In this document: in pieces, positions 54,725 to 63,331 of the stretch
Position numbering within the stretch: position 1 is the stretch's first letter
Layout of the letters: the number at the start of each line of letters is the position of its first letter
From: Clostridia bacterium
Lineage (GTDB): Bacteria; Bacillota; Clostridia; Christensenellales; UBA1242
Direction: 5' to 3'
Assembly (NCBI GenBank): GCA_017452445.1
Contig: JAFTMH010000001.1
Location: 62,001-126,000 of the forward strand
Length of the DNA: 64,000 nt
Notes under the pieces: generated by a model
The model's database searches: none
What the model saw: the letters and a program-made list of their open reading frames with translations, nothing else
Told to the model about the DNA's origin: nothing
Made by a program: the position numbers and the translations under genes

Positions 54725-55168
54725 ATGAAAAAAGCAAACTTAATTCAAGCAATCAAATTTACGTTGTTTTCAGCATCAGCAGGCATAATCCAAATTGGGG
54801 TATGTACTTTGATGGACGAAGTGTGTCACATCACCTACTGGGTTTCATATTTGACATCTTTGGTGTTGTCTGTAATCTGGAATTTTACTTTCAATCGCAA
54901 ATTCACTTTCAAATCTGCAAGCAATGTCCCACTTGCTATGGGATTGGCTCTCCTTTTCTATGTGCCATTTACCCCATGCTCAACACTTTGGGGTGCTGCA
55001 ATGGAAAAAGCTGGCGTGCCAGGGATTGTGGTGACTGCATTTTCTATGATTGTCAACTTTGTGCTCGAATTTTTGTGGCAAAAATTTGTTGTGTTTAGAG
55101 ATTCTCTCAACACCACAGAAGACAAATCTTTCAACATTATTATGAAATCTATTAAATCAAAATTATAA
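54725..55168 (+). CDS. GtrA-like flippase-family membrane protein
   Basis: A 147-residue membrane protein with four helices and the GtrA phrase FTFNRKFTFKS (near residue 58) and LWQKFVVFRD at the end. GtrA proteins move polyprenyl-linked sugars for wall or O-antigen glycosylation. No ribosome-binding site precedes ATG 54725 and the promoter sits so close that the mRNA should be leaderless. It is divergent from engB and convergent with the MarR gene. Confidence 0.85.
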   Translation: MKKANLIQAIKFTLFSASAGIIQIGVCTLMDEVCHITYWVSYLTSLVLSVIWNFTFNRKFTFKSASNVPLAMGLALLFYVPFTPCSTLWGAAMEKAGVPGIVVTAFSMIVNFVLEFLWQKFVVFRDSLNTTEDKSFNIIMKSIKSKL

Positions 55169-55173
55169 AAAAC

Positions 55174-55202
55174 AAAAGTCAGGATTGCTCCTGACTTTTT
55201 TG
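55174..55202. terminator. Bidirectional terminator between gtrA and marR-type gene
   Basis: An 11-bp stem AAAAGTCAGGA and its complement, loop TTGC, flanked by A and T runs. Confidence 0.85.
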
Positions 55203-55625
55203 TTACACTTCTTCGATTTGATCGTTTAAGATTTTCATAATCTTGTCCATTTTTTTGCATTCTTTTTTTGTCATGTTTTGTTTAAGTTCGTTTGCGACAA
55301 CATAGTCATCTTTGTTTTCAAAATGGTCAAAAAACTTTTGAGTTGGCACAAGGCGATATTCTCTGCCATCATTTTCAGATTTTTCTTTTGTGATGTAGCC
55401 CTTGTTGATCAATTGCTTAACTTTGTAAGTTGCATTTGGAGAAGAGATGTCCATAAACGCTGCAAATTGAGAAATTGTTGGGCAATCCATAAGATAGATA
55501 CATTCAAGGCAGAAATAATCCAAAGACGAAACTTCAGATTCGCCTTCCATATTGTTGAAAATGTTTTTCAAAATATTAAGTTTTATTTTTTTGTAAAACT
55601 TGCTTACTGCCTTCTTAAATCTCAT
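55203..55625 (-). CDS. MarR-type winged-helix transcriptional regulator
   Basis: A 140-residue protein with a winged helix: TISQFAAFMDISSPNATYKVKQLINKGYI as the recognition helix-turn-helix (about residues 50-78) and a basic wing (KSENDGREYRLVPT). A helical C terminus would dimerise. The target and ligand are unknown. AGAGG-like ribosome site upstream. It stands alone. Confidence 0.85.
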   Translation of the reverse strand: MRFKKAVSKFYKKIKLNILKNIFNNMEGESEVSSLDYFCLECIYLMDCPTISQFAAFMDISSPNATYKVKQLINKGYITKEKSENDGREYRLVPTQKFFDHFENKDDYVVANELKQNMTKKECKKMDKIMKILNDQIEEV

Positions 55626-55761
55626 TTTTCTCTTCCTTTATACAAATGTTATTTTAACATTTACACAAAATAAAAACAAGCAGAATTGTTAAAAACTTTT
55701 AATTTTTTTGCGCACAAAATCAATCTTTTATGCATTTTTTCAACAAATTTTCAAAAGCGAG

Positions 55762-55790
55762 TTGCATTTAACAAAAAAAAGTGATAATAT
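55762..55790 (+). promoter_or_regulatory. Sigma-A promoter of tRNA-Glu
   Basis: TTGCAT, a 17-nt spacer and TAATAT, 19 nt upstream of the tRNA 5' end. Confidence 0.75.
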
Positions 55791-55809
55791 ATTGTTGTTT
55801 CAAAAACAT

Positions 55810-55884
55810 GGTCCCATGGTCAAGCGGTCAAGACGTTGCCCTCTCACGGCAAAATCAGGGGTTCGATTCCCCTTGGGACTACCA
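55810..55884 (+). tRNA. tRNA-Glu (anticodon CTC)
   Basis: The 75-nt cloverleaf is complete: acceptor GGTCCCA with TGGGACT (one G-U), D stem GTC/GAC, anticodon stem TTGCC/GGCAA with loop CTCTCAC (anticodon CTC, reads GAG), T stem AGGGG/CCCCT, and encoded CCA. Single gene with promoter and terminator. Confidence 0.95.
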
Positions 55885-55891
55885 AAAAAAC

Positions 55892-55924
55892 AAAAACGAA
55901 TGCACATTGACATTCGTTTTTTTT
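55892..55924 (+). terminator. Terminator of tRNA-Glu
   Basis: An 11-bp stem AAAAACGAATG / CATTCGTTTTT with an 8-nt loop and a T run. Confidence 0.85.
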
Positions 55925-56033
55925 ACGCCTTGCAATAGTTTGTCAATCGCCAACGCAACACCTAGGCTTTGCAATTAAAAAAGAAAAAATAGAGCATTTA
56001 AACTCTATTTTTTGATAAAATATTTTATTTAAA

Positions 56034-56798
56034 TCACTTGCTGGCTTTTTCTAGTTTTTTGTTTTTAACCTTTTGAACCAACCAATACACCAAATAAAAT
56101 GCCGTTGTATACAACAATAATATGCCTGCATATAAGATTTGATAAGGGAATGGCAAACCAAGTTCGAGTGGATCATTGACCATATACATATAATCAGAAC
56201 CTGGAAAAATCAAAAAATTTAATATTGCTCCCCAGCAAAACATTACTGCAAAGCAAACCAAAGGTTGCCATATCTTTTTAAACTCAAATTTTGCATAACC
56301 AAGTGTCATTATCAATATGCAACAAACAAATCCAAGCATATGAGAAATTGTGCTGTATAAACAAGTAAAGGACATATAAACTTTGTTTAGTCCAACGGCA
56401 GGATAAAGCAAGAAGGCAATTGTTGCCAAAATCCCACCAATGCAACTAAAATTTAAAAGAAATTGCTTTTTTGTGAAAATTGCAATTATAAACACCCATA
56501 CCATAACAGAACAAATATGCATTGGCAAAATTATTTTTAAAACACTTTGCCAAGTATATGATTCTTCAATAATAAGATTTACAACTCTAGAAGTTATTTC
56601 AAAAAACAAAAATATTCCACCGAAAACATAAAACAAAATATCCTTTGCTCTTTTGCTTCTTTTTCTAAAAATTAGCGTTAATGAAACACACAGCAAAGCA
56701 GTCAACACCAAAACAATAATGTGTCTAAGGTTGTATAGATACTCACTCTTAGGCAATGATGGATTGTTTTTGTCTGTCCAAAAATCAACAAAACTCAT
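56034..56798 (-). CDS. YwaF-like (TIGR02206) polytopic membrane protein
   Basis: A 254-residue protein with about seven membrane helices. The motifs LPMHICSV (third helix), GGILATIAFLLYP and STISHMLGF fit the YwaF/TIGR02206 family, a relative of TMEM164. The biochemical role is not established in bacteria. A G-rich ribosome site (GGGGGGG) precedes ATG 56798. Own promoter; single gene. Confidence 0.72.
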   Translation of the reverse strand: MSFVDFWTDKNNPSLPKSEYLYNLRHIIVLVLTALLCVSLTLIFRKRSKRAKDILFYVFGGIFLFFEITSRVVNLIIEESYTWQSVLKIILPMHICSVMVWVFIIAIFTKKQFLLNFSCIGGILATIAFLLYPAVGLNKVYMSFTCLYSTISHMLGFVCCILIMTLGYAKFEFKKIWQPLVCFAVMFCWGAILNFLIFPGSDYMYMVNDPLELGLPFPYQILYAGILLLYTTAFYLVYWLVQKVKNKKLEKASK

Positions 56799-56822
56799 TT
56801 CTCTACCCCCCCCGTCAAAATT

Positions 56823-56851
56823 ATGATAACACTCGATACATTAAATGTCAA
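56823..56851 (-). promoter_or_regulatory. Sigma-A promoter of the YwaF-like gene
   Basis: Consensus TTGACA, a 17-nt spacer and TATCAT on the minus strand, 24 nt upstream of the start. Confidence 0.8.
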
Positions 56852-56930
56852 TAAACTAAATAAAAAATGAGTAAGAGCTTTACTTTCAACCACTCAAAAA
56901 ATCTATATTAAAACAATATTTAAATTTTTG

Positions 56931-56960
56931 TTGATTTGTATTTTTTAAGAATGTTACAAT
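56931..56960 (+). promoter_or_regulatory. Sigma-A promoter of the P-loop kinase at 56981
   Basis: TTGATT, an 18-nt spacer and TACAAT, 20 nt upstream of ATG. Confidence 0.6.
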
Positions 56961-56980
56961 GTCTCTATAGGAGAAGAAAA

Positions 56981-57832
56981 ATGAAACTTTTGATAATTAT
57001 GGGAAACAGTTCAGTCGGCAAAATGACAGTTGGTCAAGAAGTTTGCAAAATCACAGATTTTAGACTTTTTCACAACCATATGTCAATCGAACCTGTGCTT
57101 GAAATTTTTGGAAAAATGAACAAACAGGTCGTGCAAGATTTTAGAGAATCTGTCTTTAAAAATTTTGCAAAGTCTGACAACTATGGTTTGATTTTTACTT
57201 GTATGATGGATTTTGACAGCAAAGAAGATTGGGCATATCTCAATCGCATAAGAAAAATCTTTAAAAAAGCAGAACAATATTTTGTCGAGCTTGTCGCTCC
57301 ACAAGAAATTAGACTCGCAAGAAATGTGACAGAAAACAGACTTAAAAACAAAGCTTCAAAACGCAATGTAGAAGTTTCAAATCAACGCCTTATCAACGAT
57401 GACAAAAAATACAGACTTGAAAGTCGTGATGGCGAACTTGATTTTGAAAATTACATCAAAATCGACAACAGCAACCTGTCACCAGAACAAACTGCACAAA
57501 TGATCAAAGAAAAATTTGGTTTCGTAAAAACAGAACACACCGGAAATGAAAAACTTACACTTTTGCAGCAACAAGAAATTGCAGCAAACACTCTGAAACA
57601 ACCCCTGCAAACAATCAAAGAATGTGGCTTTGTTGACAACAATACAAACATCTTTTGCGTCGTTGCTGCAACAGACAAAGATGGCAACCTTTTGACTGGC
57701 GAAAAACTCAAAGGCTACAAAGGTGGATTTACCCTTCTTGTTGGCCCAGATGGTGGCATTTTGCAAGGTGGCAGTGCGTTTTCTGTGCAACAACTTATCC
57801 AAAAATACCAACAAGGAAACCGAAGTAAATAA
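56981..57832 (+). CDS. P-loop kinase (shikimate-kinase-like) with C-terminal extension
   Basis: A 283-residue protein. Residues 1-180 form a small P-loop kinase of a family common in Bacillota: GNSSVGKMTVGQEV (near residue 8), FRLFHNHMSIEPVLEIFG, FTCMMDF and a C-terminal Arg lid (LARNVTENRLKNKAS). Residues about 190-283 are an added alpha/beta domain of unknown type. The start is ATG 56981 with AGGAG 8 nt upstream; upstream frame is not used. The substrate is unknown. Confidence 0.75.
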   Translation: MKLLIIMGNSSVGKMTVGQEVCKITDFRLFHNHMSIEPVLEIFGKMNKQVVQDFRESVFKNFAKSDNYGLIFTCMMDFDSKEDWAYLNRIRKIFKKAEQYFVELVAPQEIRLARNVTENRLKNKASKRNVEVSNQRLINDDKKYRLESRDGELDFENYIKIDNSNLSPEQTAQMIKEKFGFVKTEHTGNEKLTLLQQQEIAANTLKQPLQTIKECGFVDNNTNIFCVVAATDKDGNLLTGEKLKGYKGGFTLLVGPDGGILQGGSAFSVQQLIQKYQQGNRSK

Positions 57833-57833
57833 G

Positions 57834-57860
57834 AAGACAACAATCGTTGTCTTTTTTTGT
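57834..57860 (+). terminator. Terminator of the P-loop kinase
   Basis: An 8-bp stem AAGACAAC / GTTGTCTT with a 4-nt loop and a long T run, directly after the stop. Confidence 0.8.
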
Positions 57861-57891
57861 TATTTTTTTTGAAAAAATAAAACTCACTCTA

Positions 57892-57920
57892 TTGAAAACG
57901 ACAATTTTGTGTGTTATAAT
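57892..57920 (+). promoter_or_regulatory. Sigma-A promoter of the GAP1-N2-like gene
   Basis: TTGAAA, a 17-nt spacer and TATAAT, 41 nt upstream of ATG 57962. Confidence 0.8.
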
Positions 57921-57961
57921 AATTTTATACAGCTGATTTTTTTTGAAAAGGAGTGTTTTTT

Positions 57962-59290
57962 ATGAAATATGATAAAGTGATCGAACAATACATCTACACA
58001 ACAGACCCATTCCGTAACGGAAGTTTTGGCATTTTTGCACAATCCGAAGGACTTTCAAAAGTTGAAATTTCTGCAATGAACGAAATTGTCTCTCATTGCT
58101 ATTCTTGCATGCCTGGCGCTTTTGATGCCGAATCAAGAACTTTTGAAGAAACAAGACCTGTTCAAGGTGGTTCTGTTTTCAGCAGACTTTTCAAAAAGAC
58201 AGAAACAATAAGGGTGCAAAAGGTCATCAAAAACCCAGTTGATATTGTTGCAGAATCACATTCTGGAAACTTGAGATCTACACTTTCAAACAACGCAGAT
58301 TTCCGTGCAAATCCAGAAAAAGCTCCTTTCAGAATCATTCGCACAAAACTTACTGATGGCAGAACTTTGGTGTGCAGAATGGCTGCAATCGGCAGAGTTT
58401 ATTCTGACCTTGACACAAGACAAGGCAATGTTTTCTATCACACAATGATCGTGCCAGCAGGCATTGAACTCACTGACAAAGAAATTGCAAACATTCCTTT
58501 CAAGTTGGGACTTGATCAAAAACTTCTTGCACCAAATGCAACAAACCCTTCAAGAGTTATGCCTCTTCTTTCAATGGCAGAAATCACAAGATCCCCACAA
58601 AGACAAACTGCTCAACAAACAAAAGCAAAGTCGCCTGTCACACAAGCGTCTCTTTTGGCAGAATTTGCAACTTTGGCAGAAGACAAAAAGGTAGAATTTG
58701 TTATCGAACTTGGACTTGCCAGCATGAGATATGGCAAATACGAAGGTCTTGATGGCAAAACAAGAATGGAATATCGTGCAGCACTCAACAAAATTGTTCA
58801 CCAACAACCAGAATTGACAGCCCTTGCAAAGGTTGCAATCATCAAAAATCAACAAGAAATTTATGACATTGCACCATTCAAACTTGATGCTTTGGGCGAT
58901 GTTGTGTTCCACCTTGACTCTATCGAAACTTCTTACACAACACTTCTTTCTTTGACTGCACAATACATCAGAACATCAAAAGAAATTGACAAGCTCAACG
59001 CACAAGAAACTTGGACAGAAAAAGATGAAGCAACCCTCAAGCTCAAAGAAGCCGAACTTGCAAGACAAGAAGAAGCTGTGCAAAAACATTTTGCAACTTT
59101 GGATCCTCAAAAAGTGCTTACATATGTATCTGCAGAAATGGAATATGAAAAAATCCATGCAAAAGTTTGTGGAACTAGACCAGAAGCACTTTATGCTGAC
59201 ACATATTATCAAGCAGTAAGAAGTATTTCAAGAATGGCAACAAAAGTTGTCACAAAAAATATTCCTGTTGAAAAAACAACAATCCTTTAA
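57962..59290 (+). CDS. Unknown soluble protein, possibly GAP1-N2-like
   Basis: A 442-residue protein with no signal or membrane segment. The first 160 residues (QYIYTTDPFRNGSFGIFAQSEG near 8, GNVFYHTMIVPAG near 157) recall the N-terminal domain type 2 of GTPase-associated protein 1, but this is by eye only. Residues 200-442 are helical, with a Glu/Lys coiled stretch (KEAELARQEEAVQKHF) near 375. No partner GTPase lies beside it. AAAAGGAG is 9 nt upstream of ATG 57962. Single gene with a strong promoter, so probably well expressed. Confidence 0.7.
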   Translation: MKYDKVIEQYIYTTDPFRNGSFGIFAQSEGLSKVEISAMNEIVSHCYSCMPGAFDAESRTFEETRPVQGGSVFSRLFKKTETIRVQKVIKNPVDIVAESHSGNLRSTLSNNADFRANPEKAPFRIIRTKLTDGRTLVCRMAAIGRVYSDLDTRQGNVFYHTMIVPAGIELTDKEIANIPFKLGLDQKLLAPNATNPSRVMPLLSMAEITRSPQRQTAQQTKAKSPVTQASLLAEFATLAEDKKVEFVIELGLASMRYGKYEGLDGKTRMEYRAALNKIVHQQPELTALAKVAIIKNQQEIYDIAPFKLDALGDVVFHLDSIETSYTTLLSLTAQYIRTSKEIDKLNAQETWTEKDEATLKLKEAELARQEEAVQKHFATLDPQKVLTYVSAEMEYEKIHAKVCGTRPEALYADTYYQAVRSISRMATKVVTKNIPVEKTTIL

Positions 59291-59302
59291 TTTGATATAA
59301 AA

Positions 59303-59337
59303 AAAGAAAAGATGCAAAATTTGCATCTTTTTTTGTT
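59303..59337. terminator. Bidirectional terminator between the GAP1-N2-like gene and rpe
   Basis: Stem AAAAGATGCAA and its complement with a small loop, flanked by A and T runs, between convergent genes. Confidence 0.85.
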
Positions 59338-59343
59338 TTGTTG

Positions 59344-60012
59344 TTAGTCATTTTCTTTGAGTGTTGCAACGGCCTTTGCTCTGTTTTCACTTTTGTAAAC
59401 ATACGATCCACTAACCAAAATATCAACACCACATTCGATAAGTTTTTTTGCTGTTTGTGGATTTACACCACCATCAAACTCAATCTTAAACCTCAAATTG
59501 TTGTCTTGTCTAAACTTTGCAATTTCTCTGACCTTGTCAAAAGTTTCTTCAATCAAAGATTGTCCACTTGCACCAGGTTCTACACCCATAACAAGCACAA
59601 CATCACAATTGAAAACAAAAGATCTAATTTCTTTGAAAGGTGTGCTTGGTTTAAGCGAAATGCCTGCAAGAGTGTTGTTTTCTTGAATAAATTTAAGCGA
59701 ATTTACAAGAAGTTCTTTATCGTCAAAGGCTTCATAGTGCACGGTCAAAATGTTTGCCCCTGCTTGGATGTATTTTGGAATGTCATCAACAGGTTCGTCA
59801 ACCATCAAGTGAACATCAAGCATAATAATGCTGTTTCTGTTTATGCTGTTGATAAGACTGTAATCAAAATTGTTTTTTTGTACAAAGTTTGTGTTCATAA
59901 CATCACAGTGCAAAAAATCTGCAACCCCTTGCATCTCTTTGGCATATTCGATAATGTTTTGATAATCTGTGATTGGATCGGTTGAAACCGAAACATCAAT
60001 ATTTCTTTTCAT
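59344..60012 (-). CDS. rpe: Ribulose-phosphate 3-epimerase
   Basis: A 222-residue TIM-barrel enzyme interconverting ribulose-5-phosphate and xylulose-5-phosphate. Metal and catalytic motifs DFLHCDVMNTNFVQK, IIMLDVHLMVDEP and EFDGGVNPQTA are present, as is GVEPGASGQSLIEET. It is the last gene of priA-def-fmt-rlmN-rsgA-rpe. The start is ATG 60012; the ribosome site GGGAG is about 6 nt upstream. Confidence 0.92.
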   Translation of the reverse strand: MKRNIDVSVSTDPITDYQNIIEYAKEMQGVADFLHCDVMNTNFVQKNNFDYSLINSINRNSIIMLDVHLMVDEPVDDIPKYIQAGANILTVHYEAFDDKELLVNSLKFIQENNTLAGISLKPSTPFKEIRSFVFNCDVVLVMGVEPGASGQSLIEETFDKVREIAKFRQDNNLRFKIEFDGGVNPQTAKKLIECGVDILVSGSYVYKSENRAKAVATLKEND

Positions 60013-60057
60013 AACAACTCCCATTTTGATTTTAGTTTAGCAAACAATTTTGTTTTT

Positions 60058-60906
60058 TCAAAATCTTTTTATGTTTTTCATAATTTCGTGCAATTTGAGA
60101 TAGTTTTCATATCTAGTTTTGTTGATTTCTCCTCGCTTGAGCGCCTTGATAACTTCGCAATCCTTGCTGTTTATATGCACACATGATTTATATTTGCAAA
60201 GCGAAGCATATTTCAAAAATTCTGGATAATAACTTTTTATCTCTTCTGGTTTGAGATCAAGCAAATATTCGTCAAGTTTTGAAAATCCAGCAGTGTCTGC
60301 TAAATATCCGTTTTCTGAAAACTTGAACAATTGTACAGTCCTTGTTGTCTGTTTTCCCCTTTCAATCTTTTTGCTGAAAGTGTCAACTCTTGCAAGTTGT
60401 TCGCCTTTCAAAGCATTGATGATTGAAGATTTTCCAACTGCACTTTGCCCTGCAAGCACACAAATGCCTTTAATTTCTTTTTCAAGTTTTGTCACAGTGT
60501 CATCAAGTGTTGAAAACACCATTGTCTTTGCAACACCTTTGTAGATTGTCGCCAACTCTTGACAATATTTTTTGTCTAAATCGCTTTTGTTTATACAAAT
60601 TGTTGGTTCGATGTTGTTGAGTTTGCAAAACAACAACATTTTGTCCACTGTATATAAGTCGGGTTTTGGCACGGGTGCAAAAACAATAAACATTTTGTCA
60701 ATGTTTGCAACCGGTGGTCTAATCAAGATGTTTTTTCTTTCACATACTTTTGAAACGGCATTGTCATCATCAATTTCCACTCTGTCGCCAACAAAAACAC
60801 CTTCTTTTTTAAGCACCTTTCTGGCAACACAGTCAACAATTTGCCCATCTTGCAATTCGACCGTAAACAAATCTGCCTGCTTTTTAAGCACTCTACCTTC
60901 AACCAT
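60058..60906 (-). CDS. rsgA: Small ribosomal subunit biogenesis GTPase RsgA
   Basis: A 282-residue circularly permuted GTPase for 30S maturation. The order G4 (INKSD near 118), G1 (GQSAVGKSS near 166), G3 (DTAG near 213) is the permuted one; a zinc site CKYKSC...H...C follows. An OB fold is at the N terminus. The start overlaps the rlmN end by 8 nt, with AGGAG upstream. Confidence 0.96.
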   Translation of the reverse strand: MVEGRVLKKQADLFTVELQDGQIVDCVARKVLKKEGVFVGDRVEIDDDNAVSKVCERKNILIRPPVANIDKMFIVFAPVPKPDLYTVDKMLLFCKLNNIEPTICINKSDLDKKYCQELATIYKGVAKTMVFSTLDDTVTKLEKEIKGICVLAGQSAVGKSSIINALKGEQLARVDTFSKKIERGKQTTRTVQLFKFSENGYLADTAGFSKLDEYLLDLKPEEIKSYYPEFLKYASLCKYKSCVHINSKDCEVIKALKRGEINKTRYENYLKLHEIMKNIKRF

Positions 60907-61927
60907 TTTGTTCTCCTACTCGATTTCTAAGTTGTCCACAAGCACCTTCAATGTCTTCGCCCATTGTGCGGCGAACTGTTGCACTTATGCCCAACTTTTC
61001 AAGTTTGCCTGCAATTTGATATCCCTTCTTTCTGTTTGTGCCAATCAACTTTCTCTCTTTTACAGAATTGAGAGGGATAAGATTTACATGGCAAGATCTT
61101 CCTTTCAAAACTCTTGCAAGTTGCTCGATTGCCTCGTCTGTGTCATTAAGACTGTCAACAAGAGCATATTCAAAGGCAATCCTTCTGCCAGTTTTGTCAA
61201 AATAATAATCACAAGCCTTCAAAATTTCTTCAATCTTATAGACATTTGCAATTGGCATTGTCTTTTTTCTTAACTCGTCATTTGGTGCATGCAACGAAAT
61301 TGTAAGTGTAACCGTAAATCCATCATCAGCCAACTTGTAAATGTTTGGCACAAGTCCACAAGTTGAAAGCGAGATGTTTCGTTGACTGATGTTTAAGCCA
61401 TCTTCTGATGAAACCAATTTCAAAAACTTTGCAACATTGTCATAGTTGTCCAAAGGTTCGCCACAACCCATAAGCACAACATTTGTGACCTTTCTTTCTT
61501 TCAATGTTCCACCCAAAAGTTTGTTGAAGAACAAGATTTGAAGCAAGATTTCGCCTGCTGACAAATTTCTTTTCAATCCGTTGAGTGTTGATGCACAAAA
61601 TTTGCATCCCATACGGCAACCAACTTGTGTAGAAACACAAACTGTGTAGCCATATTTATACTTCAAAAGCACAGATTCTATCACACTGCCATCTTCAAGT
61701 TTGATTGCAACCTTTTGAGTTTCATCTTTGCTGACAAGGTGTGCTGCAATCTCATATTTAGGATAATCTTTTTCTATCTTTTCTTTGAAACTTTTTGGCA
61801 AGTTTGAAATCTCGTCCAATTGCTTACCCAGAGTAAGTGCTTCATAAAGTTGTTTTGCTCTAAATGCAGGTTCGCCAAGATCTTTTACATATTGGCAAAC
61901 TTCTTGAAATGTCAAATCTAAAATCAT
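60899..61927 (-). CDS. rlmN: 23S rRNA (adenine-2503-C2)-methyltransferase RlmN
   Basis: A 342-residue radical-SAM methyltransferase that also modifies tRNA. The [4Fe-4S] motif GCRMGCKFCAST (near residue 106, CxxxCxxC) and the C-terminal catalytic EGACGQLRN with the second Cys are intact. N-terminal helical domain LDLTFQEVCQYVKDLGEPAFRAKQL is typical. It overlaps fmt by 4 nt. Confidence 0.97.
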   Translation of the reverse strand: MILDLTFQEVCQYVKDLGEPAFRAKQLYEALTLGKQLDEISNLPKSFKEKIEKDYPKYEIAAHLVSKDETQKVAIKLEDGSVIESVLLKYKYGYTVCVSTQVGCRMGCKFCASTLNGLKRNLSAGEILLQILFFNKLLGGTLKERKVTNVVLMGCGEPLDNYDNVAKFLKLVSSEDGLNISQRNISLSTCGLVPNIYKLADDGFTVTLTISLHAPNDELRKKTMPIANVYKIEEILKACDYYFDKTGRRIAFEYALVDSLNDTDEAIEQLARVLKGRSCHVNLIPLNSVKERKLIGTNRKKGYQIAGKLEKLGISATVRRTMGEDIEGACGQLRNRVGEQNG

Positions 61928-62841
61928 ACAGTCACCACCGTTGATTTGAAACGATATCCATTTAAGAATACTTTTGCATCAAGCACTTTTCCACCCGGTG
62001 CTTGGCATCTTAAAATTTCAAAAACCCCATCACTTGCTTTAATCAAAAATCTCTTTTTGTTTGGCACAACTTCACCAACTTGTGCGTCGGCTTGAATGTC
62101 AACAGCAACTTTTGCTTTGTAAACTTTTATTCTGTCTTCGCCCAAGAAGAAATATGCCACAGGGCTTTCAACAAAAGCCCTGACTTTGTTTACCAAACTT
62201 TGTGCAGGTTTTGAAAAATCAAGAAGTCCATCTTCTTTTTCAATCAACCTGACAAAAGTTGCCTTTTCGTGATCTTGTGCAGTGCGAACTGCTGTGCCGT
62301 TTTCGATTTTATGCAATGTTTCAACCAAGAGTTCTACACCAACATTTGCCAATTTGTCTTGCAAACTTGTGTAGTCATCTTCTGGCAAAATTTCAACTTC
62401 TTTTTGCACAAAAATGTCGCCATCGTCCATGCCAATCTCGGTTTTCATAACAGTAACCCCTGTCATTGTGTCGCCATTGAGGATTGCGCTTTGAATTGGT
62501 GTTGCCCCACGATATTTAGGCAACATTGATGGGTGAACATTTATGCAAGGATTGATGTCAAGCAAACTCTTTGGCAAAAATTTGCCATAAGAAGCCGTAA
62601 CTGCCAAATCATAACCAATCGCTTTGAAATCTTCGATATGTTGTGACAATTTTTCAAATTGATAAACCGGCAATCCGTTTGCCTTTGCAATTTCTACAAT
62701 CGCTGGCGAAACCATCTTTTTGCCTCTGCCTGCAGGTTTGTCGTTTTGACAAACTACACCAACAACATCAAAACCGTTGTCAAGCATACCTTTCAAAACA
62801 ACCTCTGCAAAATATGGTGTCCCAAAAAACAAAATTTTCAT
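61924..62841 (-). CDS. fmt: Methionyl-tRNA formyltransferase
   Basis: A 305-residue enzyme formylating initiator Met-tRNA. The folate-binding and catalytic loop CINVHPSMLPKYRGATPIQS (near residue 104), DGDIFVQ and a C-terminal OB-like domain are typical. It overlaps def by 1 nt (stop/start) and rlmN by 4 nt, so translation is coupled. Confidence 0.97.
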   Translation of the reverse strand: MKILFFGTPYFAEVVLKGMLDNGFDVVGVVCQNDKPAGRGKKMVSPAIVEIAKANGLPVYQFEKLSQHIEDFKAIGYDLAVTASYGKFLPKSLLDINPCINVHPSMLPKYRGATPIQSAILNGDTMTGVTVMKTEIGMDDGDIFVQKEVEILPEDDYTSLQDKLANVGVELLVETLHKIENGTAVRTAQDHEKATFVRLIEKEDGLLDFSKPAQSLVNKVRAFVESPVAYFFLGEDRIKVYKAKVAVDIQADAQVGEVVPNKKRFLIKASDGVFEILRCQAPGGKVLDAKVFLNGYRFKSTVVTV

Positions 62842-63317
62842 TATTCAACTCCGTGTTGTTTTTTATATTTTTGACCTTCTTCTGTGTGGTCAACAAACAA
62901 AATTCCGTCCAAGTGATCAATTTCGTGGCAAATGCAACGAGCAATATAGTCAACTGCTTCAAACTCATATTCTCTGCCGTGACGATCCTGTGCTTTGATT
63001 TTTACATATTGTGGTCTTTCGACATCACAATAAAATCCTGGCACACTCAAACAACCTTCAGTGTCAGAAACCTTGCCTTTTGTTTTGATAATTTGTGGAT
63101 TGATGATTTCGAGATATTCTTTTGGTTCGATTTCAACAATAACTGCTCTTCTCAAAACTCCCACTTGCACTGCAGCAATGCCCACACCTTTCTTTTCAAT
63201 CATTGTTGCTTTCATTTCATCAAGCAAAACTGCCAAACTTTCGTCAAAATCAACGACAGGTTTTGATTTTTTTCTCAATGTAACATTTCCCAAAGTTACA
63301 ATCTTTCTTGTTGCCAT
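62841..63317 (-). CDS. def: Peptide deformylase
   Basis: A 158-residue metalloenzyme that removes the N-formyl group from new proteins. Motif 1 GVGIAAVQVG (Gly near residue 46, with Ala-Val in place of Ala-Pro), motif 2 EGCLSVPG and motif 3 HEIDHLDG are present. The start is ATG 63317 with AGGAG upstream; a 6-residue extension is not supported. It is coupled to fmt. Confidence 0.96.
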   Translation of the reverse strand: MATRKIVTLGNVTLRKKSKPVVDFDESLAVLLDEMKATMIEKKGVGIAAVQVGVLRRAVIVEIEPKEYLEIINPQIIKTKGKVSDTEGCLSVPGFYCDVERPQYVKIKAQDRHGREYEFEAVDYIARCICHEIDHLDGILFVDHTEEGQKYKKQHGVE

Positions 63318-63331
63318 AATTTTCTCCTTTG

